DNA of 64,000 bases, taken from Bog-473 sp963754445 (GTDB lineage Bacteria; Actinomycetota; Acidimicrobiia; Acidimicrobiales; RAAP-2). Where the stretch lies: the NCBI GenBank assembly GCA_963754445.1, contig CAVWFT010000002.1, positions 1,488,001 to 1,552,000 on the forward strand, written 5' to 3'. The notes under the pieces were generated by a model. The model ran no database searches. It was not told the origin of the DNA and saw only the letters and a list, made by a program, of their open reading frames with translations. Numbering within the stretch: position 1 is the first letter of the stretch; the number at the start of each line of letters is the position of its first letter. Below are positions 34,619 through 43,288 of the stretch, in pieces. The translations under genes were made by a program, and so were the position numbers.

Positions 34619-35770
34619 GACATGCTCATCGTCGATGCGGATTCCCACTGGTGCGAGCCCCCGGACCTGTTCACGCGGCGGGCGCCGGCGGCCTTCGTGG
34701 ACCGGGTGCCGAGGGTCGAAGAGGTCGGCGGCGAGTTCCAATGGGTCTTCGACGGGCATCCGATCGGCCGCTTCAGCGCCGGTGGGGTGATCGGCCGCGA
34801 CGGGTCGAAGGAGGAGGCGCACCGGGCGCTCATGGAGTGGAGCCACGACGAGGTCCACCTCGGTGCCCACGACCCCGCGGTGCGGATGGGCGTGCTCGAC
34901 GAGTGCGGCATCGACGCCCAGGTGATCTTCCCCAGCACCATCGGCCTGGGGGGCCAGGACCTCGGCACGGTCGACGACCCGGCCCTGCGTCGCCTCTCGA
35001 TCGAGATCTACAACGACCAGATGGCCGAGATCCAGGCGGACTCGGGCAACCGGCTCCTCCCGATGCCGCTCATGCCGGCCTGGAGCGTCGAGGAGTGCGT
35101 CCGGGAGGCGAGGCGGGTCGGCGGGCTGGGGGCCCGCGGGGTGAACATGACGTCCGATCCCCAGGATCTCGGTGCGCCCGACCTGGCCAGCAGGGCCTGG
35201 GACCCGTTCTGGGAGGTGTGCTGCGAGCGCCGGCTGCCCGTGCACTTCCACATCGGCGCCAGCGTGACGGCCATGACCTTCTACGGGAAGTACGCCTGGG
35301 AGTCCCAGGCCGACAACACGAAACTGGCCATCGGCGGGACGCTCCTGTTCATCGGCAACGCCCGCGTCGTCACCAACGTGATCCTCTCGGGGATGTTCGA
35401 CCGATTCCCGGAACTCCAGATGGTCTCGGTCGAGAGCGGGGTCGGGTGGATCCCCTTCATCCTCGAGGCGCTCGACTACGAGATGTCGGAGAACGCGCCG
35501 AGAGAGATGGCCGAGCTCCGCCGGCTGCCCTCGGAGTACTTCAAGAGCAATCTCTTCGCCACGTTCTGGTTCGAGAACAACCGCAACAAGCTGCCGGACC
35601 TGATCGAGTCGGTGGGCGAGGACCGGATCCTCTTCGAGACCGATTTCCCCCATCCGACATGCCTCTACCCGAACCCGCTCCAGTCGGTCGAGGCCAAGAT
35701 GGACACGCTGGCCCCCGAGACGAGACGCAAGATCTTCGGCGAGAACGCGCGGAAGCTCTACCGCCTGTAG
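34610..35770 (+). CDS. Amidohydrolase-2 family metal-dependent enzyme C
   Basis: A 386-residue ACMSD-like TIM barrel: N-terminal VDADSHWCEPPDLF (D-x-H), PVHFHIGAS near residue 205 and C-terminal FETDFPHPT. I chose ATG 34610 because a TAATAT -10 box lies eight bases upstream, as for leaderless genes here; ATG 34622 in the same frame is an alternative with a poorly spaced AGGA. It is followed 49 bases on by another amidohydrolase with its own operator. It is more distant from paralogues A and D than those are from each other. Confidence 0.83.
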   Translation: MLKDMLIVDADSHWCEPPDLFTRRAPAAFVDRVPRVEEVGGEFQWVFDGHPIGRFSAGGVIGRDGSKEEAHRALMEWSHDEVHLGAHDPAVRMGVLDECGIDAQVIFPSTIGLGGQDLGTVDDPALRRLSIEIYNDQMAEIQADSGNRLLPMPLMPAWSVEECVREARRVGGLGARGVNMTSDPQDLGAPDLASRAWDPFWEVCCERRLPVHFHIGASVTAMTFYGKYAWESQADNTKLAIGGTLLFIGNARVVTNVILSGMFDRFPELQMVSVESGVGWIPFILEALDYEMSENAPREMAELRRLPSEYFKSNLFATFWFENNRNKLPDLIESVGEDRILFETDFPHPTCLYPNPLQSVEAKMDTLAPETRRKIFGENARKLYRL

Positions 35771-35781
35771 GGACAAAATGA

Positions 35782-35801
35782 TATTGACGTCTATGTCAAA
35801 A
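35782..35801 (+). promoter_or_regulatory. Shared catabolic operator, site 7 (amidohydrolase 35820)
   Basis: TATTGACGTCTATGTCAAAA. The TTGACG inside it (35784-35789) also serves as -35, with TAGTCT (35808-35813) as -10 after 18 bases and ATG six bases further on, so the transcript is predicted leaderless. Confidence 0.72.
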
Positions 35802-35819
35802 ACAGGGTAGTCTTGGCAC

Positions 35820-37025
35820 ATGCCGACCAAGCTCGATTTCCCGGTGTTCGACGCCGACAACCACTTCTACGAGACCCAGGAGTCGTTCACCCGCCACCTG
35901 CCGGATCGCTACAAGGGCGCCATCGACTACGTCGATCTCCACGGGCGGACCAAGATCATGATCCGGGGCACGATCAGCGAGTACATCCCGAACCCGACCT
36001 TCAACGTGGTCGCACGCCCGGGGGCGCAGGAGGCGTACTTCCGCGACGGCAACCCCGAGGGCAAGTCGTACCGGGAGATCATCGGCGAGCCGATGCGCAG
36101 CATCCCGGCCTTCCGTGAGCCCGCGCCGCGCCTCGAGTTGATGGACGAGCTCGGCGTGGACCGCTCCTTGATGTTCCCGACCCTGGCCAGCCTGCTCGAG
36201 GAGCGGATGCGTGACGACGTCGAGCTGACGCACGCCGCCATCCACGCGTTGAACGAGTGGATGTACGAGGAGTGGCAGTTCAACTACGAGGACCGCATCT
36301 TCTCCACCCCCGTCATCACGTTGCCCATCGTGGAGAAGGCGATCGAGGAGCTCGAATGGGTCGTGGCGCGCGGGGCCAAGGTCATCCTGATCCGTCCTGC
36401 CCCGGTCCCGGGCCTGCGCGGCTCGCGTTCGTTCGGGTACCCCGAGTTCGACCCGTTCTGGCAGGCGGTCGTGGACGCCGACATCCTGGTGGCGCTGCAC
36501 TCCTCGGACAGCGGCTATGCGCGCTACCAGAGCGACTGGACCGGCCCGAGCGAAATGCTGCCGTTCCGCCTGGACGCCTTCCGGGCCTTCGCCCACGGCC
36601 GGCGCCCGATGGAGGACACCATGGCCGCACTGGTCTGCCACGGCGTCTTCTCCCGCTTCCCGGACCTGCGGGTGGCGTCGATCGAGAGCGGAGGCGACTG
36701 GGTGGCCGGATTCGTCGACAACCTGGCCGACATCTACAAGAAGATGCCCCAGGCGTTCGACGGCGACCCGATCGACCAGTTCAAGCACAACGTGTCCATC
36801 AGCCCGTTCCACGAGGACGACCTGGGACGGCTCATCGACGTGATCGGCGCCGACCACGTCCTCTTCGGTTCGGATTACCCGCACCCCGAGGGCCTGGCCG
36901 AGCCGACCAGCTACGTGGACCACCTGCCGGCCCGCGTGGCCGACGCGGACGTGCGCGCGATCATGGGTGGCAACCTGGCCCGACTGATGAAGGTGGACGT
37001 CCCGGCCCGCGTGGGCGCCGCGTAA
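35820..37025 (+). CDS. Amidohydrolase-2 family metal-dependent enzyme D, close paralogue of A
   Basis: A 401-residue ACMSD-like enzyme, the same length as the product of 7856 and very similar throughout (FPVFDADNH, GRTKI, ISEYIPNPTFNVVARPGA, NPEGKSYREIIGEPMRS, LMDELGVDRSLMFPTLASLLEER, RPAPVPGLRGSRSFGYPEFDPFW). The metal-site candidates DNH, ALHSS and GSDYPHPEG are conserved. The start is fixed by a -10 TAGTCT six bases upstream. A crotonase gene follows after 100 bases. The two paralogues probably act on related substrates or successive intermediates. Confidence 0.86.
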   Translation: MPTKLDFPVFDADNHFYETQESFTRHLPDRYKGAIDYVDLHGRTKIMIRGTISEYIPNPTFNVVARPGAQEAYFRDGNPEGKSYREIIGEPMRSIPAFREPAPRLELMDELGVDRSLMFPTLASLLEERMRDDVELTHAAIHALNEWMYEEWQFNYEDRIFSTPVITLPIVEKAIEELEWVVARGAKVILIRPAPVPGLRGSRSFGYPEFDPFWQAVVDADILVALHSSDSGYARYQSDWTGPSEMLPFRLDAFRAFAHGRRPMEDTMAALVCHGVFSRFPDLRVASIESGGDWVAGFVDNLADIYKKMPQAFDGDPIDQFKHNVSISPFHEDDLGRLIDVIGADHVLFGSDYPHPEGLAEPTSYVDHLPARVADADVRAIMGGNLARLMKVDVPARVGAA

Positions 37026-37125
37026 CGTTCGGCGCTCCGGCCGGTGGGCCTGGCGCGGGCCATGCGGCCCGCACAGTAGGGTCGCCGCGGCGATGCCACC
37101 GCGACGTCCACGGGGAGAGTGACAC

Positions 37126-38031
37126 ATGCCTGACTACAAGTACGTCCTGTACGAGCCGCTCGACGAGGGGCAGATCGTCCGGATCATGCTGAACCGACTC
37201 GAGACGCGCAACGCCCAGAACCGCGGGCTGCTCGTCGAGCTGAACGACGCCTTCCTCGCCGCCGAGGCGGACGACGACGTGCGCGTGATCATCCTCGGTG
37301 GCATGGGCCCGATGTTCTCCTCCGGTCACGACCTCGGTTCCAAAGAGGCGCGCGAGGAGTCGATGCCGGGTCCGAACATGCACCCGAGCCGCGGCATCAA
37401 CGGGGGTACACGCAAGGGCTCCGAGTCCCTCATGCTCCAGGAGTGGCACTACTACTTCGAGAACACGCGCCGTTGGCGCAACCTCCGCAAGATCACCATC
37501 GGACAGGCCCACGGTGATGTATATGCCGCCGGCCTGATGTTGCTGTGGGCCTGCGACCTCATCGTGGCCGCCGAGGGCACCCGCTTCGCCGACGTGGTGG
37601 GCGCCCGGCTCGGCATGTGCGGGGTGGAGTATTTCGCCCACCCCTGGGAGTTCGGTCCCCGCAAGGCCAAGGAGCTGTTGCTCACCGGAGACTCCATCGA
37701 CGCCGACGAGGCCCACCAGCTCGGCATGGTCAGCAAGATCTTCCCCGGCGACGAGCTTTCCGACCGCACGCTCGAGTTCGCACGGCGCATCGCGCAGCTG
37801 CCCACGATGACCTCGCTGCTCATCAAGGAGGCGGTCAACCAGACCCAGGACAACCAGGGCTTCTACAACGCGCTCAACGCCTGCTTCACGTTGCACGAGT
37901 TGAACCACTCGCACTGGGCCTGGGTGAACGAGAACCGCTACCCGGTGGCGCTCGAGGACTCGGGGATCCCGAACTGGAAGGAAGCGCCGCCCATCGTGCC
38001 GGCGGTGAAGGACAAGGTGCGCGCCGAGTAG
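37126..38031 (+). CDS. Enoyl-CoA hydratase/isomerase family protein (301 residues)
   Basis: A crotonase-superfamily protein longer than the usual 260. The N-terminus has IMLNRLETRNAQNRGLLVELNDAF and the oxyanion block MGPMFSSGHDLGS near residue 62. An insertion of about 40 residues (GPNMHPSRGINGGTRKGSES) follows before HGDVYAAGLMLLWACDLIVAAEGTRFADVV. The usual catalytic Glu block is atypical (GARLGMCGVEYFAHP), so ordinary hydratase chemistry is not assured. GGGAGAGTGACAC gives a ribosome-binding site for ATG 37126. It lies between amidohydrolase D and the second Liv transporter. Confidence 0.82.
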   Translation: MPDYKYVLYEPLDEGQIVRIMLNRLETRNAQNRGLLVELNDAFLAAEADDDVRVIILGGMGPMFSSGHDLGSKEAREESMPGPNMHPSRGINGGTRKGSESLMLQEWHYYFENTRRWRNLRKITIGQAHGDVYAAGLMLLWACDLIVAAEGTRFADVVGARLGMCGVEYFAHPWEFGPRKAKELLLTGDSIDADEAHQLGMVSKIFPGDELSDRTLEFARRIAQLPTMTSLLIKEAVNQTQDNQGFYNALNACFTLHELNHSHWAWVNENRYPVALEDSGIPNWKEAPPIVPAVKDKVRAE

Positions 38032-38142
38032 GAACGTCCGCGGAGCGGGGCCGAAATGTACCGATCGGTCTCTGGAGCGAAAGTCCAGTTCAGGGCCGGA
38101 ATCGGTCGTCCTGCACCGGGCGGCTCATCTCGTTAGTATCAG

Positions 38143-38162
38143 TATCGACGTCGACGTCAGAA
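38143..38162 (+). promoter_or_regulatory. Shared catabolic operator, site 8 (second Liv transporter)
   Basis: TATCGACGTCGACGTCAGAA, about 45-60 bases before the LivHM fusion. CAGTAT takes the -10 position. It links transport to the catabolic regulon. Confidence 0.73.
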
Positions 38163-38204
38163 ATGCCGGGGAGTCGACCGGCGACGAAGGGGTGGGCACG
38201 CAGG

Positions 38205-40232
38205 ATGCTGCAGTTCGTGATCGCTGGTTTGGTGCTGGGAGGCATCTACGCCATCGCGTCGGCCGGCCTCGTCATCACCTACACGTCCTCGGGCATCCTC
38301 AACTTCGCCTTCGGGGCGATCGCCTTCTTCATCGCCCGCTTCTACTACTACCTGCACACCCAGCAGAACTGGGGGATCGTCCCGGCCGCCGTGATGGCGA
38401 TCCTCGTCGTGTCTCCCCTGCTCGGTGTCGCGCTGTACTACGCGCTGTTCCGCTATCTCCGCTTGTCCTCACCGCTGATCAAGGTCGTGGCGACCATCGG
38501 GCTGCTGGTCGCCTTCCCGGCCCTGGCGACGTTGATCTTCGGATCGGCCGCCATCAACCAGGCGCCGGGACTGGCGCCCGAACCGGTGCACGTGTACCAG
38601 TTCCTCGGCGTCCCGGTCACGCTCGACCAGATCATCGTCTACGGCTGCGTCATCTTCACCGTGGTCGCCGGCGCGCTGGTGCTCCGCTACACCGAGATCG
38701 GGCTGAAGGTCCGGGCGATGGTGGACTCACCCGCCATGACCGATCTTTCGGGCACCAACCCGACGGCGATCTCGGTGGGCGTGTGGGCGGTGAGCACGCT
38801 GTTCGCCGGGCTCACCGGGGTGCTGGCCGCCCCCATCATCGGCTTGGACGCCGGCCAGTTCACGGTGCTCATCGCGGCCTCGTTCGCCGCGGTCATCGCC
38901 GCCCGGCTGCGCAGCCTGCCCGTCGCGGTCGCCGTCGGCCTCCTCATGGGCGTGGCAACGTCGCTCATCCAGCGCTATCTCCCGCCGGACAGCAACTGGA
39001 CGACCGAGGTCATCGACGCCGTGCCGTTCATCGTGATCGCGCTGTTCCTCATCTACAGCCTGTTCCGGGGCGGACGGGTGGGTGCGACCGAGGGCTGGGG
39101 CGGCGCGCTCGACCGGGCCATCACGCCGCAGGGGGAGAGCCGCCTCGCCGGCTCGACGAGCACGCTGGTGGAGGAGGCCTCACTCGGAGTCATCGGCCGC
39201 TATGCCGGCCCCGTCCTGCTCATCATTGTCGTGGGCGCGCTCCCGATGATCGTCTCGGGTTACTGGGTGGGACTCTTCGCCCAGGCCTTCGCCTACGCGG
39301 TGATCTTCCTCTCCTGGACGATCGTCACCGGTGAGGGAGGGATGCTCTGGCTCTGTCAGATCACCTTCGCCGGTGTCGGTGCGCTCACGACGGCCCAGCT
39401 GGCCAACCACTACGGCTGGCCCGTGCTGCTCGGGCTCGTGGTGGGTGGGCTCGTGGCGGCCTGCATGGGTGCCATCGTGGGCTTCCTCAGCATCCGCCTG
39501 GGCGATCTCTACGTCGCCCTCGTCACGTTGACCTTCGGACTCCTCATGGAGAACCTCGTCTTCACTCTGCCCAGCTTCGTGAACCAGGGACTGGGCCTGA
39601 CGTTGAACCGTCCGCAGTTCGCCACGTCCGACCTGGCCTTCACCTACCTGTGTCTGGCCGTCTTCGTCATCATCGCGTTGTTCATCGTCAACTTCAGGAG
39701 GTCGACGACGGGTCTCGCCCTGAACGCGGCGCGTTGGAGCGAGGCCGGTGCGCGGACGTCTGGCATCAGCGTCGTGCAGATGAAGGTGATCGCCGGATCG
39801 ATGGCGGCGCTCATCGCCGGGATCGGCGGCGGACTGCTCGTGCTGGCCCAGACGACGTTCCAGCCCAGCGAGTTCTCCACCTTCCTCGGCGTGATCTGGC
39901 TGGCCGTGCTGGTGACCATCGGGGTGCGGTCCAACGCGGCGGCGCTCATCGCCGGCATCACGTTCGTCTTCCCGGCCGCGCTGTCCCAGTACTACTGGCC
40001 CTCCGTGAGCTTCATCCCGAACGCCCTCCCGGTGCTGTTCGGGCTCGGCGCCATCTCCGCCGCCAAGTACCCCGACGGTGCGCTGGCCGAGAACAGCCGG
40101 AAGCTGCGCCGGCTCGTCCTGCGGGCCCGGCCCTCCTCGACGGACGCCGGCATACCCGACGACCTCGGTCTGCCGCCGGCCGCCGGACCGCTCGACCCCG
40201 CCACCCCCGTGGCCGTGGAGCACGTGTCGTGA
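38205..40232 (+). CDS. LivH-LivM fusion: branched-chain-type ABC permease
   Basis: A 675-residue membrane protein. Residues 1-300 are LivH-like (GLVLGGIYAIASAGLVITYTSSGILNFAFGAIAF) and about 333-640 LivM-like (IFLSWTIVTGEGGMLWLCQITFAGVGALTTAQL). The hydrophilic C-terminal tail is Pro/Ala-rich. ATG 38205 is preferred; ATG 38163 in frame would add 14 residues and sits against the operator. GTGA overlap to the LivG gene. With LivG, LivF and a binding protein it forms a complete importer under operator site 8, most likely for the regulon's substrate. Confidence 0.9.
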   Translation: MLQFVIAGLVLGGIYAIASAGLVITYTSSGILNFAFGAIAFFIARFYYYLHTQQNWGIVPAAVMAILVVSPLLGVALYYALFRYLRLSSPLIKVVATIGLLVAFPALATLIFGSAAINQAPGLAPEPVHVYQFLGVPVTLDQIIVYGCVIFTVVAGALVLRYTEIGLKVRAMVDSPAMTDLSGTNPTAISVGVWAVSTLFAGLTGVLAAPIIGLDAGQFTVLIAASFAAVIAARLRSLPVAVAVGLLMGVATSLIQRYLPPDSNWTTEVIDAVPFIVIALFLIYSLFRGGRVGATEGWGGALDRAITPQGESRLAGSTSTLVEEASLGVIGRYAGPVLLIIVVGALPMIVSGYWVGLFAQAFAYAVIFLSWTIVTGEGGMLWLCQITFAGVGALTTAQLANHYGWPVLLGLVVGGLVAACMGAIVGFLSIRLGDLYVALVTLTFGLLMENLVFTLPSFVNQGLGLTLNRPQFATSDLAFTYLCLAVFVIIALFIVNFRRSTTGLALNAARWSEAGARTSGISVVQMKVIAGSMAALIAGIGGGLLVLAQTTFQPSEFSTFLGVIWLAVLVTIGVRSNAAALIAGITFVFPAALSQYYWPSVSFIPNALPVLFGLGAISAAKYPDGALAENSRKLRRLVLRARPSSTDAGIPDDLGLPPAAGPLDPATPVAVEHVS

Positions 40233-41092
40233 CGACGTCGGCCGCGACGACGGACAACCTTCCCGAGGCCGCAGATCCGTCGGCGGCGCTCTCCGCCCGC
40301 GGCATCACGGTGCGCTTCGGCGGATTGCTGGCGCTCTCCGATGTCTCCATCGACGTCCAGCCCGGGGCGATCGCCGGGCTGGTCGGGCCGAACGGCGCCG
40401 GCAAGTCGACCCTCCTCGGCGTCCTGTCGGGCCTGCAGCGGCCCAACGCGGGCACGGTGTGCCTGCGCGGGGTTGACTGCACCCGGACCTCGCCGCGCAC
40501 ACGGGCCAGCCGAGGCCTGGCCCGCACGTTCCAGCAACCGGAGCTCTTCTTGGGCCTGACCGTCCGCGAGCACCTGGTGGTGGCCCACCGCGCCCGTGTC
40601 AGCCCCCACCGCATGTGGCGCGACATGTTCGATCCTCGTTCGCTGTTGCCACCGTCGAGTGAGGAGAACGAGCAGGTCGACGCGCTGCTCGCGTTGCTCA
40701 ACCTGACCCGGGTGGCCCGGGCTCCGGTCGCTGCGCTGCCGCTCGGGATCGTGCGGCTGGTCGAGGTGGGCCGGGCTCTGGCCAGCCAGCCCCAGGTGCT
40801 GCTGCTCGACGAGCCCCTGTCGGGGTTGGACCTCAAGGCCTCGGAGAACCTCCTGGTCGTCTTCCGCCAGATCGTCGATCAGTCCGATCCCCCGCTGTCG
40901 GTCGTCATCGTCGAGCACGACGTCGCGGCCGTCCTGGCCCTCTCCGACATCGTGTACGTGCTCGACTTCGGCGAGCGCATCGCGGTCGGCACGCCCGAGG
41001 AGATCCGCCTCGACCCGGCCGTGCGCTCCGCCTACCTGGGCGACAGCGAGCCGCCGCAGCGGACGACACCGATCGCCAGGCCGGACGCGTGA
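40229..41092 (+). CDS. LivG-type ABC ATPase
   Basis: A 287-residue ATPase with a 25-residue N-terminal extension, Walker A GPNGAGKST near residue 53, Q-loop FQQPELF, Walker B VLLLDEPLSGLD and switch IVEHD. The ABC signature is degenerate (LPLGIVRLVEVGRAL where LSYGQQR-type sequence is expected), as in the LivG domain of the 4930 fusion. The GTG start overlaps the permease stop and its own stop overlaps the LivF start (GTGAGC), so the operon is tightly coupled. Confidence 0.88.
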   Translation: MTTSAATTDNLPEAADPSAALSARGITVRFGGLLALSDVSIDVQPGAIAGLVGPNGAGKSTLLGVLSGLQRPNAGTVCLRGVDCTRTSPRTRASRGLARTFQQPELFLGLTVREHLVVAHRARVSPHRMWRDMFDPRSLLPPSSEENEQVDALLALLNLTRVARAPVAALPLGIVRLVEVGRALASQPQVLLLDEPLSGLDLKASENLLVVFRQIVDQSDPPLSVVIVEHDVAAVLALSDIVYVLDFGERIAVGTPEEIRLDPAVRSAYLGDSEPPQRTTPIARPDA

Positions 41093-41842
41093 GCGATCCC
41101 GTCGCCGGCGACCCCATCCTCAAGGTTCACGACGCTCGACGTCCGCTACGGATCGTCGCAGGCGCTGTTCGGCGTGTCCCTCTCCGTCGAGCGCGGCAAG
41201 GTCCTGGCCGTGCTCGGTGCCAACGGTGCGGGCAAGAGCACCCTGGCCCGCGCCGTGTCGGGCCTGGTGGCTCCGAGCGTGGGCAGGGTGTGGTTCGAAG
41301 GGCGCGACATCACCGGAATGGCGGCGCACAGCGTCCGCAAGCTCGGGTTGACCTACATCCCGGAGGGGAGAGGGATCTTCCCCGGACTCTCGGTCATGGA
41401 CAACCTGCGGATGGCGGTGGCCCAGGAACGCCGCAACGATCGCGCCACGGCGATCGAGCGGGCGATCGACCGGTTCCCGGTGCTCGGGCAGCGACGGAAC
41501 CAACGGGCCGGCAGCCTCTCGGGTGGCGAGCAGCAGATGCTGGCCCTGGCCCGGGCCCTGGCCGTGTCTCCCACGCTCGTGATCGCCGACGAGATGTCGC
41601 TCGGTCTCGCCCCGATCGTGACCGAATCGGTGTTCGAGGCCCTCGAGGCGGCCCGGGCCGAAGGGATCACGATCGTCCTGAGCGAGCAATTCGTGCACCG
41701 TGCCCTCGCCATGGCCGACACCTGCGTGATCCTGACCAGGGGCGAGGTGGGCTGGTCCGGGCCGGCATCCGAGGCCGGGCAGGAGGTCATCGACCGTTAC
41801 CTCGGGGAAGCCGAGGCGCCGACTCCCACCGGCGTTGCGTAA
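41089..41842 (+). pseudogene. LivF-type ABC ATPase with a +1 frameshift near its N-terminus
   Basis: GTG 41089 gives MSDPVAGDPILKVHD, then the frame is lost near 41133. The +1 frame continues LDVRYGSSQALFGVSLSVERGKVLAVLGANGAGKST and a full LivF domain (LSGGEQQMLALARAL, Walker B LVIADEMSLGLAP). Deleting one G from GACGCTCGAC restores a normal protein of about 250 residues. If the frameshift is real, translation could restart at GTG 41174 but would lack the first beta strand. The rest of the operon is intact, so sequencing error is the simpler reading. Confidence 0.8.
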
Positions 41843-41850
41843 GGATTACT

Positions 41851-41868
41851 GTAACGGACGGTCGTTAC
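41851..41868. promoter_or_regulatory. Inverted repeat before the second binding-protein gene
   Basis: GTAACGGACGGTCGTTAC, 6-bp arms with a 6-base centre, in the gap between LivF and the binding protein. It may be an operator or an RNA hairpin. Confidence 0.4.
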
Positions 41869-41956
41869 AATAACGACCCTACACGGAGCGTGAGATACTC
41901 GTTCTCGCATTTCGGTAGTCGAATTTGCAATCGGGTCCGGAAGGGAATGTGTTCGT

Positions 41957-43216
41957 ATGGAACTGCGTGGGGGTTCATCGACTCGTCGTCGTGTCGGCAC
42001 TGTCCTGGCGGCTGCCGCCGCCGGGCTGCCCTTGAGCCTCGCTGCCACGACGCCGGCTCCTGCGTCGGCCGCACCGGCGCCGATCACCATCGCCTACATC
42101 AGCTCGTTGACCGGAGAGGGCGGATCCCAGGACGGCACATCGCCCTCGGGATTCGACGCCCGCATCGCCCTGCAGAACGCCGAGGGCGGCGTGCACGGCC
42201 ACAAGCTCGTGCCGCTCGTCATCGACGACCAGACGAGCCCTTCGGAGATCGCCACCGCGGTCCAAGAGGCCGACTCGAAGGCCTTGGCGATCGTGTCGCA
42301 GAGCCCGCTGTTCTTCTTGGCCGCCAAGTACCCGCAGGAGGCCGGGGTGCCCGTCACCGGTTCCTACGACGACGGCCCCGAGTGGGGGACGCAGCCCTAC
42401 ACCAACATGTTCGCCTCGGACGAGGGCAGCGTGAACCCCAAGTACCCCGTCAACACCCAGATCGGCGACTTCCTCAAGCAGCACGGGGGGTCGGTGCTGG
42501 GGGCCTACGGCTACGGCATTTCGCCTTCGTCGGCGCGCGCCGCCGAACAGACAGCACAGTCGTTCCAGCACGCGGGCGGGAAGGTGGGCGTGCTGGACAC
42601 GTCGGTCCCCTTCGGCGGCGTCAACTTCACCGCCACCGCGCTGACGGCCAAGCAGAAGGGCGTCAACGCGATGGTCCCGGCCATGGACGCCAACTCCAAC
42701 TACGCGCTGGCCGAGGCGCTCCAGCAGTCGGGCGTCAAGCTGAAGGCGACCCTCTATGCGACCGGCTACGAGCCCGACGTGGTCAAGTCGACGGCCTGGT
42801 CGACGCTCCAGGGTGCCTACTTCATGTCGCTGTTCCGCCCCTTCTCCCTACCCAATGCCGGGACGCAGCAGATGCAGGCGGCGATGGAGAAGTACGCCCA
42901 CTTCACGAAGTCGCAATTTCCCAACCTCGGGCAGTACGAGGCATGGGCCGGTGCCGACCTCATGATCAAGGGCCTCGAGATGGCCGGTCCCAATCCGACC
43001 CGGCCCGCCGTCATCAAGGCGCTGCGGGGGATCAAGTCCTACAACGCCAACGGCCTCCTGCCTCAGACGATCAACTATTCCACCGTCTTCGGGAAGGACC
43101 TGCCGAAGCAGTGCACGTGGATCATGCAGGCCGAGAAGACCGGCTTCAAAGCCGTGTCGTCCCAGCCCTACTGCGGCACCGACATCCCCGGCACGTCGAC
43201 GGCCAGCGTTTCCTAG
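41957..43216 (+). CDS. Liv-type ABC transporter substrate-binding protein B
   Basis: A 419-residue periplasmic binding protein. The N-terminus STRRRVGTVLAAAAAGLPLSLAA, cleaved after ASA-AP, is a signal peptide with an arginine-rich n-region. The mature start ITIAYISSLTGEGGSQDG and LQNAEGGVHGHKLVPLVIDDQ are typical of the branched-chain family. Last gene of the second Liv operon and thus the specificity determinant of that importer. It is only distantly similar to binding protein A, so the two systems probably recognise different ligands. Confidence 0.88.
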   Translation: MELRGGSSTRRRVGTVLAAAAAGLPLSLAATTPAPASAAPAPITIAYISSLTGEGGSQDGTSPSGFDARIALQNAEGGVHGHKLVPLVIDDQTSPSEIATAVQEADSKALAIVSQSPLFFLAAKYPQEAGVPVTGSYDDGPEWGTQPYTNMFASDEGSVNPKYPVNTQIGDFLKQHGGSVLGAYGYGISPSSARAAEQTAQSFQHAGGKVGVLDTSVPFGGVNFTATALTAKQKGVNAMVPAMDANSNYALAEALQQSGVKLKATLYATGYEPDVVKSTAWSTLQGAYFMSLFRPFSLPNAGTQQMQAAMEKYAHFTKSQFPNLGQYEAWAGADLMIKGLEMAGPNPTRPAVIKALRGIKSYNANGLLPQTINYSTVFGKDLPKQCTWIMQAEKTGFKAVSSQPYCGTDIPGTSTASVS

Positions 43217-43235
43217 GGGGCCAGAGCTCGAAAGC

Positions 43236-43269
43236 ACGATGCCCGGCGCTTTCGTGCGCCGGGCATCGT
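43236..43269. terminator. Strong hairpin terminator between convergent genes
   Basis: Perfect 14-bp stem ACGATGCCCGGCGC / GCGCCGGGCATCGT around TTTCGT, 19 bases after the binding-protein stop and 19 before the crotonase stop. It should serve both strands. Confidence 0.75.
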
Positions 43270-43288
43270 CGCGTCGGCGCTCGGCCGG

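Noticed and set aside
38060..38069. ACCGATCGGT palindrome between the crotonase and LivHM genes
   Set aside because: A 10-bp dyad with no second copy noticed; expected by chance in this length of GC-rich DNA.
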